Shown piece after piece: positions 1-8,683 of a DNA stretch of 61,243 nt. Position 1 is the stretch's first letter, and each line of letters starts with the position of its first letter. The notes under the pieces were generated by a model, which saw nothing but the letters and a program-made list of their open reading frames with translations, ran no database searches and was not told the origin of the DNA. Source of the stretch: Sphingorhabdus sp. EL138 (GTDB lineage: Bacteria > Pseudomonadota > Alphaproteobacteria > Sphingomonadales > Sphingomonadaceae); assembly GCF_945890115.1 (NCBI RefSeq), contig NZ_CAMDCK010000016.1:1-61243 (forward strand), in the 5' to 3' direction. A program made the translations under genes and the position numbers.

Positions 1-347
1 TGCGGGATGCCGCAGCAAAATTCGATGACTTCTAAACCGCGTTGAATGTCGCCTTTGCTGTCGGCAATGACCTTGCCATGTTCGGACGAGAGCATATGCG
101 CCAGATCATCCATATTGGCCTCAACCAAGCGCTTGAATTCGAACATCACCCGCGCACGGCGCTGCGGGTTGGTTATCGCCCATGCTGGCTGCGCCGCCAA
201 TGCCGCTTGCACCGCACGCTCAAGCACTGCCGCATCGCCCAGCCCCACACGCGCCTGAACGCCACCATTGTTCGGGTCCATGATATCGCCAAAGCGCACT
301 GAAATGGCGCCCGCGCCACCGCTGATAAAATGATCGATTTGACGCAT
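1..347 (-). CDS. mmsA: Methylmalonate-semialdehyde dehydrogenase (CoA-acylating), N-terminal part
   Basis: This is the first 115 residues of a gene that runs off the left edge. The frame starts MRQIDHFISGG and reaches SSEHGKVIADSKGDIQRG, the typical N-terminal segment of MmsA. The family oxidises methylmalonate semialdehyde to propionyl-CoA with NAD and CoA in valine and related catabolism. The start ATG (345-347) is preceded by an AAAAGGAAAA ribosome-binding site. The catalytic cysteine lies outside the window. It reads in the same direction as the upstream oxidoreductase operon, so cotranscription is possible but not shown. A close aldehyde dehydrogenase paralogue is the only real alternative. 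Confidence 0.85.
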   Translation of the reverse strand, partial: MRQIDHFISGGAGAISVRFGDIMDPNNGGVQARVGLGDAAVLERAVQAALAAQPAWAITNPQRRARVMFEFKRLVEANMDDLAHMLSSEHGKVIADSKGDIQRGLEVIEFCCGIP

Positions 348-456
348 TTTTTGTTTTTCCTTTTAGCAAAACGTCCTTGCAGATGATTGGCGAACGAAGC
401 GCTGCTGCCCCCTGAGATCGGGCCAGCATCTGCAATCTTTGGGTCGTGATCTCCGT

Positions 457-471
457 GGAGTTTCAAACTCC
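457..471. promoter_or_regulatory. 15-bp palindrome between the oxidoreductase operon and mmsA
   Basis: Arms GGAGTTT and AAACTCC flank a single central base. The dyad sits just past the stop of the minus-strand oxidoreductase and about 110 bp upstream of mmsA. There is no T-tract, so it could be a weak terminator hairpin or an operator for mmsA. Confidence 0.35.
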
Positions 472-477
472 GGATTA

Positions 478-1620
478 TTAATGCTCGTAGTTCTTGAGCG
501 CCGTATCGCGATTATAGGGAGTGAGCTCATTAATGCGTCCCTGCTCTACCTTTTCCAGCCAGTTAGGGTCCGCAAGAAGAACCCGGCCCAGTGCGACGAG
601 ATCAAACTCGTTGCGCTCGAACATCTTTACAAGATCCTCCAGGCGACCCAACATGGGAGACGATACGCCTTCGACAAAATCCTGCATCAAATCTCGATCC
701 ATGCCGATTGATCCTACGGTGATCACTGGCTTACCCGTGACCTCCTTGATCCAACCACCCAGATTTTTGTGGTCGCCTTCGAACTCGGGTTCCCAGAAGC
801 GGCGCTGCGAAGCATGGAAAATATCCACCCCGGCACGGGCCAGCGGGTCGAGCCAGCAGTGCATCTCGTCCGGATTGGCGGCGAGTTTTACATCATAGTC
901 ATAGGTCTTCCATTGTGAGACACGAAAGATGATAGCAAAATCTTCGCCTACCGCTGCGCGGCAGGCGGCAATAACCTCGGCCGCAAATGTGACGCGGTCC
1001 GCAATGTCCGGTCCGCCATAGCGATCATTTCGTAGGTTGGTTCGATCCCAGAAGAATTGATCAAAAATATACCCATGGGCCCCGTGCAATTCGATTGCGT
1101 CGCATCCAATCTCTTTTGCCAAGCGGGCAGATTTTGCGAAGGCAGCGATGGTATCATCAATATCCTGTTGAGTCATGGCGCGACCACCCTCAATGTCCGG
1201 CCCAGCGAAGCCTGACGGACTAACCAACGGAGCATGGGGTGAATCGGGGAAGTTGAAATCCATACAACCGCCGACATGCCATAATTGCGGAACAAACATC
1301 CCGCCTTCGGCGTGGACGGCATCGATTGCGCCCTTCCATCCGGCAAGCGAATCCTCGCCATCAAATAGCGGGATATTGTCTGCGGCAACAGCGTGATCAA
1401 TCGCCACTCCAGTGCCCTCAGTTATAATCGTACCGACGCCACCAGCGGCCCGACGGCGATAATATTCTGCCCCGTCGTCCCCTAATACGCCCCCCGGAGC
1501 AAAATAACGCGACATCGGCGCCATGCAGAAACGGTTTGGAGCTTTCAGCGACTTACACGCAAACGGTGTATGCAGCGGCGCCAACAAGGCGGCTAAATCG
1601 TCAAGCGGAGCAGTAGACAT
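478..1620 (-). CDS. Old Yellow Enzyme-family NADH:flavin oxidoreductase
   Basis: The 380-residue protein has the FMN-binding TIM barrel of the Old Yellow Enzyme family. The substrate-binding pair H-x2-H (H179, H182) with Y184 lies in IELHGAHGY, followed by DQFFWDRTNLRNDRYGG. Late FMN-phosphate motifs VITVGSIG and ALGRVLLADPNW are present. It lacks the extra C-terminal domains of 2,4-dienoyl-CoA reductase, so it is a single-domain ene-reductase type. The chosen ATG overlaps the stop of the upstream hydrolase by one base (TGATG); a TTG one codon upstream is possible. Its likely job is to reduce an activated C=C bond of a catabolic intermediate; the substrate is unknown. Confidence 0.85.
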   Translation of the reverse strand: MSTAPLDDLAALLAPLHTPFACKSLKAPNRFCMAPMSRYFAPGGVLGDDGAEYYRRRAAGGVGTIITEGTGVAIDHAVAADNIPLFDGEDSLAGWKGAIDAVHAEGGMFVPQLWHVGGCMDFNFPDSPHAPLVSPSGFAGPDIEGGRAMTQQDIDDTIAAFAKSARLAKEIGCDAIELHGAHGYIFDQFFWDRTNLRNDRYGGPDIADRVTFAAEVIAACRAAVGEDFAIIFRVSQWKTYDYDVKLAANPDEMHCWLDPLARAGVDIFHASQRRFWEPEFEGDHKNLGGWIKEVTGKPVITVGSIGMDRDLMQDFVEGVSSPMLGRLEDLVKMFERNEFDLVALGRVLLADPNWLEKVEQGRINELTPYNRDTALKNYEH

Positions 1621-2423
1621 CAAATTAAATCCCTTAAAAATGCGAGCAGTGCCTCATTATAGGCAGAAGGATTCTCGAGCTGTGGGGAATGTCCTGTGTC
1701 CATTGTTAGAAGCGTTCCATTCGCAGCGCAGTTTGCGGCAAAGCCTGCAATCGCAGGGTCAGCGATTGTATCTTTTGTTCCGCCAATCGACAGGACGGGG
1801 AAATTAAAAGATGCCAGCAGTTCACGCTGGTCAAGCGTCGCAAGACCGGCAAGTGTTTCGCTCGCGCGCGGCGCAGTTGCCAAGAACCCGCGCTCGACCC
1901 ATCCAATCATTGCCTCGCTTGCGCCTTCACCCGATGCGCCTTCCGCCAGCGCCCGGAAAAAGCCGGGGCGGTCAGCGGTAATTGCGCCAGCGATTGCCAG
2001 AACGTCTTCAGGCATTCCGCCGTGCGGAAACCCGTCGCCCTGCACATAACGCGGCGATGCCCCACAGGTCAGAATAAGTCCTGCGACACGATTACCGAGC
2101 AATGCGGCAGCGGCAACGGCCACAGCGCCGCCCAAGGACCAGCCATTTAACACGACCCGCGGTACATCACAGCGATCGATGATCGCAGCCACATCGCCGG
2201 CAATCGCAGCAATCGACATATCGGTAAAATCCCGGTCGGAACGACCGCAGCCACGGTGATCAATCACAATGGCGCCATGTCCGGCAGCAAGGAGCCCCTC
2301 GACAGCGGAAGCCCAATAATCTCCCGACATGCCCCAACCGTGGATCAGTACGACCGGCAATCCGGGCGCACGGTGATGCTCAAAATACACGCGGCCACCA
2401 GTATCAGTTTCAAAATAAGCCAT
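1620..2423 (-). CDS. Alpha/beta-fold hydrolase
   Basis: The 267-residue protein is a classic alpha/beta hydrolase. It has the oxyanion motif HGWG, the nucleophile elbow GWSLGG (S96), an acid residue in GGTKDTIAD (D218) and a catalytic histidine in MDTGHSPQLE (H245). There is no signal peptide, so it acts in the cytoplasm. It sits between an NTF2-like protein and an Old Yellow Enzyme in an operon led by an acyl-CoA dehydrogenase. With a Baeyer-Villiger monooxygenase about 10 kb away, an esterase or lactonase role on the BVMO product is an attractive inference. A C-C bond hydrolase is an alternative. Confidence 0.85.
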   Translation of the reverse strand: MAYFETDTGGRVYFEHHRAPGLPVVLIHGWGMSGDYWASAVEGLLAAGHGAIVIDHRGCGRSDRDFTDMSIAAIAGDVAAIIDRCDVPRVVLNGWSLGGAVAVAAAALLGNRVAGLILTCGASPRYVQGDGFPHGGMPEDVLAIAGAITADRPGFFRALAEGASGEGASEAMIGWVERGFLATAPRASETLAGLATLDQRELLASFNFPVLSIGGTKDTIADPAIAGFAANCAANGTLLTMDTGHSPQLENPSAYNEALLAFLRDLI

Positions 2424-2431
2424 AAAAGCTC

Positions 2432-2899
2432 CTATGCAGGCGGCGACAGGGTGACGCCGGGAAGCGGATTGAAGTGGTGCATCTTCACCTTGCGGTGCGC
2501 GATTTTCCAGACGCCCTCGCGCCTTTCGAACCTATCAAAATAAGTCGCACTGACGGTTTGCGCCTGACCATCTGATGTCGTGCCAATGCAGTCCACGTCA
2601 CAAAGGCCGGTCGCGCGGTCATCGCCGTCAAAGGAGATAACGAGATTAGTGGTAAAGTGACTGGAGGCAAGCCAAGCGTCCCACAGAATATCCTTGGTGA
2701 CATGCGCAATGCCGTCCAAACCCTCGAAACTACCAAAAGGAGGGCCAATGTCCCATGTGGCATCGGGCCACCATATTGCACTGAAACGTTCCCAGTCGCG
2801 CTTGTCGAAGCCATGGCAATAATCGCTAACCAAATCATGCATCGCGAACCGGCTCTCAACACGGTCTAAACGTTGTTCGATATTAGAGATCTCTGTCAT
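2432..2899 (-). CDS. SnoaL/NTF2-like family protein
   Basis: The 155-residue cytoplasmic protein has the small cone-shaped NTF2/SnoaL pattern: an N-terminal helix (RFAMHDLVSDYCHGFDKRDWERF), the strand WPDATWDIGPPFGSFEG, and a C-terminal sheet ending FDRFERREGVWKIAHRKVK. Members include ketosteroid-isomerase-like and dehydratase-like enzymes as well as proteins of unknown function. The start ATG has AAGGAA upstream. It lies 8 bp from the hydrolase gene and 24 bp from the acyl-CoA dehydrogenase, so it belongs to this operon. A small dehydratase or isomerase of the pathway is plausible; no specific activity can be assigned. Confidence 0.75.
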   Translation of the reverse strand: MTEISNIEQRLDRVESRFAMHDLVSDYCHGFDKRDWERFSAIWWPDATWDIGPPFGSFEGLDGIAHVTKDILWDAWLASSHFTTNLVISFDGDDRATGLCDVDCIGTTSDGQAQTVSATYFDRFERREGVWKIAHRKVKMHHFNPLPGVTLSPPA

Positions 2900-2923
2900 A
2901 TCAATTCCTTGAGATATCGCACA

Positions 2924-4216
2924 TCAGTCAAGATATGCGGCGAATTTCTCCCGCGCTGCGGCGAGACGGGCTGGCACATGATAGCTCGGGAAAGGCCCAG
3001 GGAACGGCTGAACATCTCTCAATATGTCCTTCGCCACGCCGACTTTGTGCACCTCGGTCGGTCCATCGACGATCCCCATTTCGGGCACATATTGCCACAT
3101 ATCCATCAATGGCGTTTCGTTCGACATGCCAAGTGAACCGTGCAGATGCAGTGCGCGATACACAACATCCTTAAGCACGCCCGGCATGGCGGCCTTAATG
3201 GCACTGATTTCGCGCCTCACTGGGCGGGTATAGGCCTGATCGCGGTCAAGCAGCCATGCGGCATAGAGGACATGTAAGCGAAATTGCAGAATCTGCGTAT
3301 AGCTGTCGGCGATTTTCTCTTGGACCATCTGCTTGTCGGCCAAACGTTCGCCCTTAGTGGTACGGCTAACGACGCGCTCTGTCATATATTCCATCGCTTT
3401 ATTCAGCATTCCGACAGTGCGCATCGCGTGATGGATACGACCGCCTCCAAGGCGCGACTGAGCGACCTTAAAGCCAGCACCGATTGGACCAAGATGGTTT
3501 GCCTGAGGTACGCGGCAGTTGGTGAAACGAAGATAGCCGTGGACCCCGCTGCCAATCTCATCTTTTGGACCAACGGCGGTATTTCTTATGATCTCAAGTC
3601 CGGGCGTGTCATGCGGGACAATTAACATTGTCGACCCCTCATGCACCGGAACATCAGGGTCAGTTATGACCATGACAATCAGGAACTCAGCAATGCACGC
3701 GTGGCTAGCGTACCATTTCTCACCCTCAATCACCCATTCGCCGCCATTTAAATGCGCCTTGCAGGTGAACTCGCCAGGATCAGCCCCAGCCTGCGGTTCA
3801 GTCATCGAATAGCAGGAAACAATCTCACCATCGAGCAGCGGTTGAAGATATTTAGCCTTTTGTTCGGGCGTGCCGAAGCGCGCAAGTATCTCTGCATTGC
3901 CTGTGTCAGGCGCTTGTGTCCCAAACACAGTAGGCGCAAAGCGACTGCGCCCTAGAATTTCGTTCATCAGCCCAAGCTTCAGCTGGCCAAGGCCTCTTCC
4001 TCCGAGTTCGGGACCAAGATGGCAGGCCCAAAGCCCCCGTTTTTTAACCTCTTCTTTAAGCGGTGCCATGATACGCGCAGCGCGCGACCGCGGGTCAACA
4101 TGCGCACCGGGATCGCGAAACACCAGATCGAGTGGTTCAATCTCCTCGGCAACAAACCCGCGCATCCATTCCAGTTGCAGTTCAAATTCAGGCTCGTTTG
4201 AAAAATCCCATGCCAT
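2924..4216 (-). CDS. Acyl-CoA dehydrogenase, ACAD10/ACAD11-like
   Basis: The 430-residue flavoprotein has the acyl-CoA dehydrogenase layout: an N-terminal helical domain, the FAD motif CYSMTEPQAGAD, a beta domain, and a C-terminal bundle with GGGRIHHAMRTVGMLNKAMEYM. The end of the active-site helix reads VDGPTEVHK, the form seen in ACAD10/11 and LvaC relatives rather than the usual YEGT. ACAD10/11 pair with an APH-type kinase domain and act on phosphorylated 4-hydroxyacyl-CoAs; a standalone kinase of that type is encoded at 7652. It is the promoter-proximal gene of the minus-strand operon and diverges from the TonB receptor at 4660. A role in ordinary alpha,beta-desaturation cannot be excluded. 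Confidence 0.88.
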   Translation of the reverse strand: MAWDFSNEPEFELQLEWMRGFVAEEIEPLDLVFRDPGAHVDPRSRAARIMAPLKEEVKKRGLWACHLGPELGGRGLGQLKLGLMNEILGRSRFAPTVFGTQAPDTGNAEILARFGTPEQKAKYLQPLLDGEIVSCYSMTEPQAGADPGEFTCKAHLNGGEWVIEGEKWYASHACIAEFLIVMVITDPDVPVHEGSTMLIVPHDTPGLEIIRNTAVGPKDEIGSGVHGYLRFTNCRVPQANHLGPIGAGFKVAQSRLGGGRIHHAMRTVGMLNKAMEYMTERVVSRTTKGERLADKQMVQEKIADSYTQILQFRLHVLYAAWLLDRDQAYTRPVRREISAIKAAMPGVLKDVVYRALHLHGSLGMSNETPLMDMWQYVPEMGIVDGPTEVHKVGVAKDILRDVQPFPGPFPSYHVPARLAAAREKFAAYLD

Positions 4217-4470
4217 CAGTAAATAGTTTCCTTACTTTGTTGGTTCCAACCACATTCATCGACCTGCTTTTCAGGCACATTCGCTCCGTATTTTCGCGTC
4301 AGACACATATACGGCCTGCACTTCACTTGCTCCTCTTGCACCACTCGAGTTTGGAGCCGCTTTACTTGGACGCCCGACTCTTATGCCACTCTTTCCCACG
4401 GCTGATATAACCCTTCCGAATCTTTGTTGCATAGTTACTAGTTGAGAACAAGCAAGAATGGTCAAGCATG

Positions 4471-4490
4471 GGAATAATGAGAATTATTCC
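4471..4490. promoter_or_regulatory. Fur-box-like 20-bp dyad
   Basis: GGAATAAT and ATTATTCC are perfect 8-bp arms around GAGA. The core AATAATGAGAATTATT resembles the classic Fur box GATAATGATAATCATTATC. It lies about 170 bp upstream of the TonB receptor start. Iron control is inferred from likeness only; a TetR-type operator is an alternative. Confidence 0.4.
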
Positions 4491-4550
4491 ATTAAATACA
4501 GATGGATAAAAACCTTATCCTGATATAATTCATTCTTTTTACAAAATTTA

Positions 4551-4565
4551 CTTGTCGATGACAAG
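4551..4565. promoter_or_regulatory. CTTGTC-N3-GACAAG dyad upstream of TonB receptor
   Basis: Perfect 6-bp arms with a 3-bp spacer lie 95 bp upstream of the receptor start. An overlapping ACTTG/CAAGT pair extends the symmetry to 4550-4570. The spacing relative to the gene suits an operator; the protein that binds is unknown. Confidence 0.3.
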
Positions 4566-4659
4566 CAAGTGAGGCATCCTGCAAGATGGAGCGTAAATTG
4601 CGACATCTGTAGGGGAGATCGCGACCAAATCGTGCGCCCGTTTTTGGAGAGGAATGATC

Positions 4660-6918
4660 ATGATAGATCGTATAAAAATCACGCGGCTGCTTACCACCGC
4701 TGCAATTATATTATATCCTGCGTCAGTAGTCAGTGCGCAGGAAACAAACACGGAGACGCAGGCAGAATCGCAGGGGTTGGAAGAAATACTTGTTACAGCT
4801 CGTAAGCGCGACGAAAACATGCAGGATGTCCCTGCATCGGTCAGCGCGCTATCTGCTGGCGAACTGGAAAGGCGCTTTGATTCCGACATACGTGACTTTG
4901 CCGGCGCATCACCGAACATCGTTATTGATGATACGCAGCAAGGTCCGGGCGGCGTTGCCGCTATTTATATCCGCGGCATCGGCGTCGGGGATGTCGAAAA
5001 GTCAGTCGATCCAGCCGTCGGCGTTGTTTTTGATGATATTTACATCGGGCAGAGCTCAGGTAGTTTGCTCAAGGCGATCGATATTGATCGTGTTGAGGTT
5101 CTGCGTGGACCACAAGGAACATTGTTCGGACGCAACGCCACGGGTGGCGTAATCAATCTCGCGCGCTCGCGACCAACTTATGATCTTACTGGAAAGGCAC
5201 GCGCGACTTACGGTCGGTTTGACACATTCAAGATCGAAGGTGTTACCAGCACCGGCCTGACAGATAATGTAGCGGTCAAAGTCAGCGGCGCTTATGAAAA
5301 GTCCGACGGCTATATGTATAATAAATTCTTTAAACAACCAGGGCAGCGGTCTGAATTCTACGCTGTTTCAGGTGCACTGTTGTTTGAGCCGACCGAAAAT
5401 CTCGACATTCAAGTCAGCTACGATCATCAGAAAACCAAGCAGGATCCGCCACAATTGCTCGCGGTTAATCGGCCGACCGACTTGTTCTGTAAAGCATATG
5501 CCCAGTGCTCGCCCAAGCCCGGCGTTCCCACATCGGGGGATCGCTATGTGAGCGTCTCTGACGGACGGCTGGACAAAAACGCGACATTTAAGCTCGACAT
5601 GGCAGTCGCCAAAGCGACCTATGATGTCGGATCCGATATGCAGATCGATTATATTCTCGGCTGGTTGAAAACAGACGAAACAATCACGCAGGACTTCGAC
5701 ACCACACCATTTACGCTGTATCACACGGATCGGCCTGCGCGCTGGCGCCAGACCACGAACGAATTACGGCTGACTAAGGGTGGAACAGGTCCAGCAACAT
5801 TTGTGCTGGGTGCCTATCTGTGGGATTCGCAATATACCATCAATCTGAAGAACTATATCGGCTTTGCTGGACCGCCACTGCTTACCAGTGCACAAGATGT
5901 CACGCAGACCAACAAGTCATGGGCAATCTATGGCGAGGGCGACTATGATCTCATGGAAAAGCTCACGCTAACGGTTGGCGCGAGATATACGAAGGACAAG
6001 AAGTCCAGCATCGTCAATGACTTGCCAGTAAAAATTTATGGAACTCTGATTGAAGCAAACCCAATTGCTACGCTTCCTGGAACCATAAAAATGGCGAAGC
6101 CCGCCGAGGAAAGCTGGAAAAAGTTCACGCCGCGCGTTTCGCTCCGCTACGAACTTTCTGACGACTCTATGGTCTATGGCTTGTGGTCACGCGGCTATCG
6201 TGGAGGCGGCTTCAATGGGCGTCCTGCGACGCTTAGTGCGGCAACCATACCTTATGATCCTGAAACACTCGACAATTATGAAATCGGCTTCAAAACCGAA
6301 TTTGCGGACAACCGGGTTCGATTGAACGGGTCAGCTTTCATAATGAAGTATAAAGATATGCAGCAGGATCTGGACGTTCCAGCACCTGGCACATCAACGG
6401 GACGCGAGAACCGCACGATCAACGCGTCCTCAGCTGAGTTCAGGGGATTCGAACTTGATTTGACAGCACAGTTGTTTGATGGCTTCACGCTCAATGGAAA
6501 TCTTGGCTATCTTGATGCGAAATATAAGGACTTTTTCGGTGACATCTACAGCACAGGCAAACCTGTAGATGCTTCGTTCCTGAAAATCCGTCGCGCACCA
6601 AAATGGACAGGGAGCCTTGGAGGAACATATGAACAGGACATCGGCAACGATGCGTCGGCATGGATTTCAGGCGATGTCCGTTACATCGGCGGCCATGAAA
6701 TCACGTTCCTCAATAATCCAAACCTGCGGAACGGCGGCCAATTCTTGGTAGACGCATCCATCAACGCACGGTTCAACCAGACAACCGTTAGCTTGTTCGG
6801 CAAGAATTTGGCGAACGAAAATGGCTGGACGATCGGCTACGATGTTCAGGGCGTTTGGAGTTATGCGGCACCGCGTCCAAGCCGGACATGGGGCATTGCC
6901 GTGACGCAAGCGTTTTAA
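4660..6918 (+). CDS. TonB-dependent outer-membrane receptor
   Basis: The 752-residue protein has a signal peptide ending near VVSAQE, a TonB-box-like start LEEILVTARKR, a plug domain (VEVLRGPQGTLFGRNATGGVIN) and a 22-strand-type beta-barrel ending RPSRTWGIAVTQAF. I chose the second ATG because GGAGAGG (4646-4652) lies 7 bp before it; the first ATG at 4654 is too close. It is followed 11 bp later by the SDR gene, so it leads a plus-strand catabolic operon. This suggests uptake of the pathway's hydrophobic substrate. The nearby Fur-like dyad leaves room for an iron-siderophore role. Confidence 0.9.
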   Translation: MIDRIKITRLLTTAAIILYPASVVSAQETNTETQAESQGLEEILVTARKRDENMQDVPASVSALSAGELERRFDSDIRDFAGASPNIVIDDTQQGPGGVAAIYIRGIGVGDVEKSVDPAVGVVFDDIYIGQSSGSLLKAIDIDRVEVLRGPQGTLFGRNATGGVINLARSRPTYDLTGKARATYGRFDTFKIEGVTSTGLTDNVAVKVSGAYEKSDGYMYNKFFKQPGQRSEFYAVSGALLFEPTENLDIQVSYDHQKTKQDPPQLLAVNRPTDLFCKAYAQCSPKPGVPTSGDRYVSVSDGRLDKNATFKLDMAVAKATYDVGSDMQIDYILGWLKTDETITQDFDTTPFTLYHTDRPARWRQTTNELRLTKGGTGPATFVLGAYLWDSQYTINLKNYIGFAGPPLLTSAQDVTQTNKSWAIYGEGDYDLMEKLTLTVGARYTKDKKSSIVNDLPVKIYGTLIEANPIATLPGTIKMAKPAEESWKKFTPRVSLRYELSDDSMVYGLWSRGYRGGGFNGRPATLSAATIPYDPETLDNYEIGFKTEFADNRVRLNGSAFIMKYKDMQQDLDVPAPGTSTGRENRTINASSAEFRGFELDLTAQLFDGFTLNGNLGYLDAKYKDFFGDIYSTGKPVDASFLKIRRAPKWTGSLGGTYEQDIGNDASAWISGDVRYIGGHEITFLNNPNLRNGGQFLVDASINARFNQTTVSLFGKNLANENGWTIGYDVQGVWSYAAPRPSRTWGIAVTQAF

Positions 6919-6929
6919 GCAGGATTGAT

Positions 6930-7664
6930 ATGACTCAACAGCCAAAGCTTGAAACGCGGCGATGGGTAGTTACTGGTGCATCGCGGGGCCTTGGCCTCGC
7001 GATCGCCAGGATCGCCGCGAGCCATGGGGATAAAGTTGCCCTTTTCGCGCGCGGGGAGAAAGTTCTTGATGAGGCCCGGGCGATTGGGGACAATGCGATG
7101 GGCCTTATCGTAGATGTAACCGATCCGGCGTCCGTATCGGATGCTTGTGCGAAAGTGGCCGAGCGTTGGGGCGGCATTGATGTCCTCGTGAACAATGCGG
7201 GCCTGCATCGTGGCGGGCTAATTGGCTCTCTTTCCCAAGGTGATTGGCAAGCCGTTATTGACACCAACCTCTCTGGCCCACTTAACTGCGTTCGTGCCGC
7301 ACTGCCTTATTTGGGTGCAGGTGGCTCGATCGTTAACATCGGTGCCGTTGTTGGTCTTCGTGGTTTTGCCGGCGATGCTGCATATGGGGCGTCTAAAGCC
7401 GGACTGGCTGGACTAACGCAGGTATTGGCCATTGAACTGGCGCGCAGCGGCATAAGGGTTAATCTCGTAATCCCTGGTATGGTCTCGACCGAAATGACGG
7501 CAGGCATATCTGCGCGCGCCAAAGCGAGACTTATCGAAAGCATTCCACTTGGTCGTGAAGGCACGGCCGACGAACTAGCCAATGTCGTCTGGTGGGTGGC
7601 AGGATCGCCATATATGACGGGCTCAACGATCTCCAATGATGGTGGATTGCTGTGCAAGCTGTGA
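6930..7664 (+). CDS. SDR-family oxidoreductase with an alanine at the catalytic-serine position
   Basis: The 244-residue protein is a classical short-chain dehydrogenase: cofactor motif TGASRGLG (15-22), NNAG (88-91) and YGASK with Y152 and K156. The catalytic serine, expected 13 residues before the tyrosine (S139 in related enzymes), is alanine here: the segment reads VNIGAVVGLRG and codon 139 is GCC. The protein may therefore be less active, use another residue or serve a non-redox role. The start ATG at 6930 was preferred over in-frame starts inside the receptor gene. It lies between the TonB receptor and the kinase, matching the place of an alcohol/ketone dehydrogenase in a hydroxy-acid pathway. 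Confidence 0.88.
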   Translation: MTQQPKLETRRWVVTGASRGLGLAIARIAASHGDKVALFARGEKVLDEARAIGDNAMGLIVDVTDPASVSDACAKVAERWGGIDVLVNNAGLHRGGLIGSLSQGDWQAVIDTNLSGPLNCVRAALPYLGAGGSIVNIGAVVGLRGFAGDAAYGASKAGLAGLTQVLAIELARSGIRVNLVIPGMVSTEMTAGISARAKARLIESIPLGREGTADELANVVWWVAGSPYMTGSTISNDGGLLCKL

Positions 7665-8683
7665 ACGATCCGGCCGAACGGTTTTGCCGTTGGTTGGAAG
7701 AAAATGCAGATTTTACCGAAGTGCGGATCGCGCGCAGGCTTGCGGGCGGCAACGCGAATGTAACCAGTCTCGTGGAAACCGCGAGCGGTCCATTGGTGCT
7801 ACGTCATCCACCTCATAATACGGTATCTGACCTTGCCAGCGCCGGTATCGCGCGCGAATTTCGCTTCATATCGGCTATCGCGGGCAATGCGCCGGTCGCC
7901 GAACCCATATTATATTGCGAAGATCCGGATATACTGGGCACCCCATTTTCCCTCACGCGCTTCGTGTCGGGAACGGCGATTACCGACACTTTTCCGCCCG
8001 CTTATTCTAACAGCATCGCAACTGTCGATGCTGTCGGCATCGCATTGATAGATGCCCTCGCCCAAGTACATGCGATTACGCCAGTTCCTGAAAGCTTGGG
8101 TGATGTAAAGAAAGCGCGGGATTTTGTTGCCCGCCAGATCGAACGATGGCGGGCGGTGCGCTTAGCCAGCAAAGTCCGCGATCTACCGCTGGTCGAAATA
8201 CTCGGAGCGTGGCTCGCCGAAAACGTTCCAGAGCCTGAGACGGTACGTATCGTCCATTGCGACTATCACCTCGACAATGTGTTGATGGACCCGATTGAAC
8301 CAAGAGTCACAGCCATACTCGATTGGGAAATGGCAACATTGGCCGATCCCCTTGTCGACGTCGGGCTTGTCACCGCAATGTGGAATCGCGATGAAAGCCT
8401 GCCTCTCGGCTTCGCCTTTGTGCAGCGCGTGTCGAATGTTCATGGAGCGGTCGGCGGTGATGCATTGGCGCAGCGTTGGGCAGACTCAACAGGGCTCTCA
8501 ATCGAACATCTCTCTTATTTTCAAGCTTTTGCATTATGGCGTCTCGCGGTGATCGTCGAAGGCGCGTATGTTTTGTTCCGCAATGGGCAAGTTGACGGAC
8601 CTTATGAACGTGGCCTTGAGCACGATGTGCCGGCATTACTCGATGCCGCTCAACGCATTGCTCAGATAAAGGGTATGACATGA
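7652..8683 (+). CDS. APH-type phosphotransferase, ACAD10/LvaA-like acyl-CoA kinase
   Basis: The 343-residue protein has the aminoglycoside-phosphotransferase/choline-kinase fold in the subfamily fused to ACAD10/11. It shows the nucleotide loop RRLAGGNANVTS, the ATP lysine region replaced by LVLRHPP, the catalytic loop VHCDYHLDNVLMDP and the metal motif ILDWEMATLADP. In levulinate catabolism LvaA phosphorylates 4-hydroxyacyl-CoA before an ACAD removes the phosphate. Start choice is open: GTG 7652 has GGTGG 6 bp upstream, while GTG 7661 makes a 4-bp overlap with the SDR stop. The gene overlaps the ligase by ATGA. It is not an antibiotic-resistance kinase by context. Confidence 0.85.
   Translation: MQAVNDPAERFCRWLEENADFTEVRIARRLAGGNANVTSLVETASGPLVLRHPPHNTVSDLASAGIAREFRFISAIAGNAPVAEPILYCEDPDILGTPFSLTRFVSGTAITDTFPPAYSNSIATVDAVGIALIDALAQVHAITPVPESLGDVKKARDFVARQIERWRAVRLASKVRDLPLVEILGAWLAENVPEPETVRIVHCDYHLDNVLMDPIEPRVTAILDWEMATLADPLVDVGLVTAMWNRDESLPLGFAFVQRVSNVHGAVGGDALAQRWADSTGLSIEHLSYFQAFALWRLAVIVEGAYVLFRNGQVDGPYERGLEHDVPALLDAAQRIAQIKGMT

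Larger units (their letters stand above)
4217..4659. promoter_or_regulatory. Divergent intergenic region, ACAD operon / TonB receptor
   Basis: This 443-bp AT-rich stretch has no credible gene. It contains the 13-mer TTGCACCACTCGA (4336-4348), shared with the region upstream of the second island TonB receptor; a Fur-like dyad at 4471-4490; a dyad at 4551-4565; and a 9-bp direct repeat ACAAGCAAG at 4448 and 4561. The density of such sites suggests a regulated bidirectional promoter. Confidence 0.5.

Noticed and set aside
7652-8683. Antibiotic-resistance aminoglycoside phosphotransferase
   Set aside because: The motifs match the ACAD10/LvaA subfamily, and the gene lies in an acyl-CoA catabolic operon.
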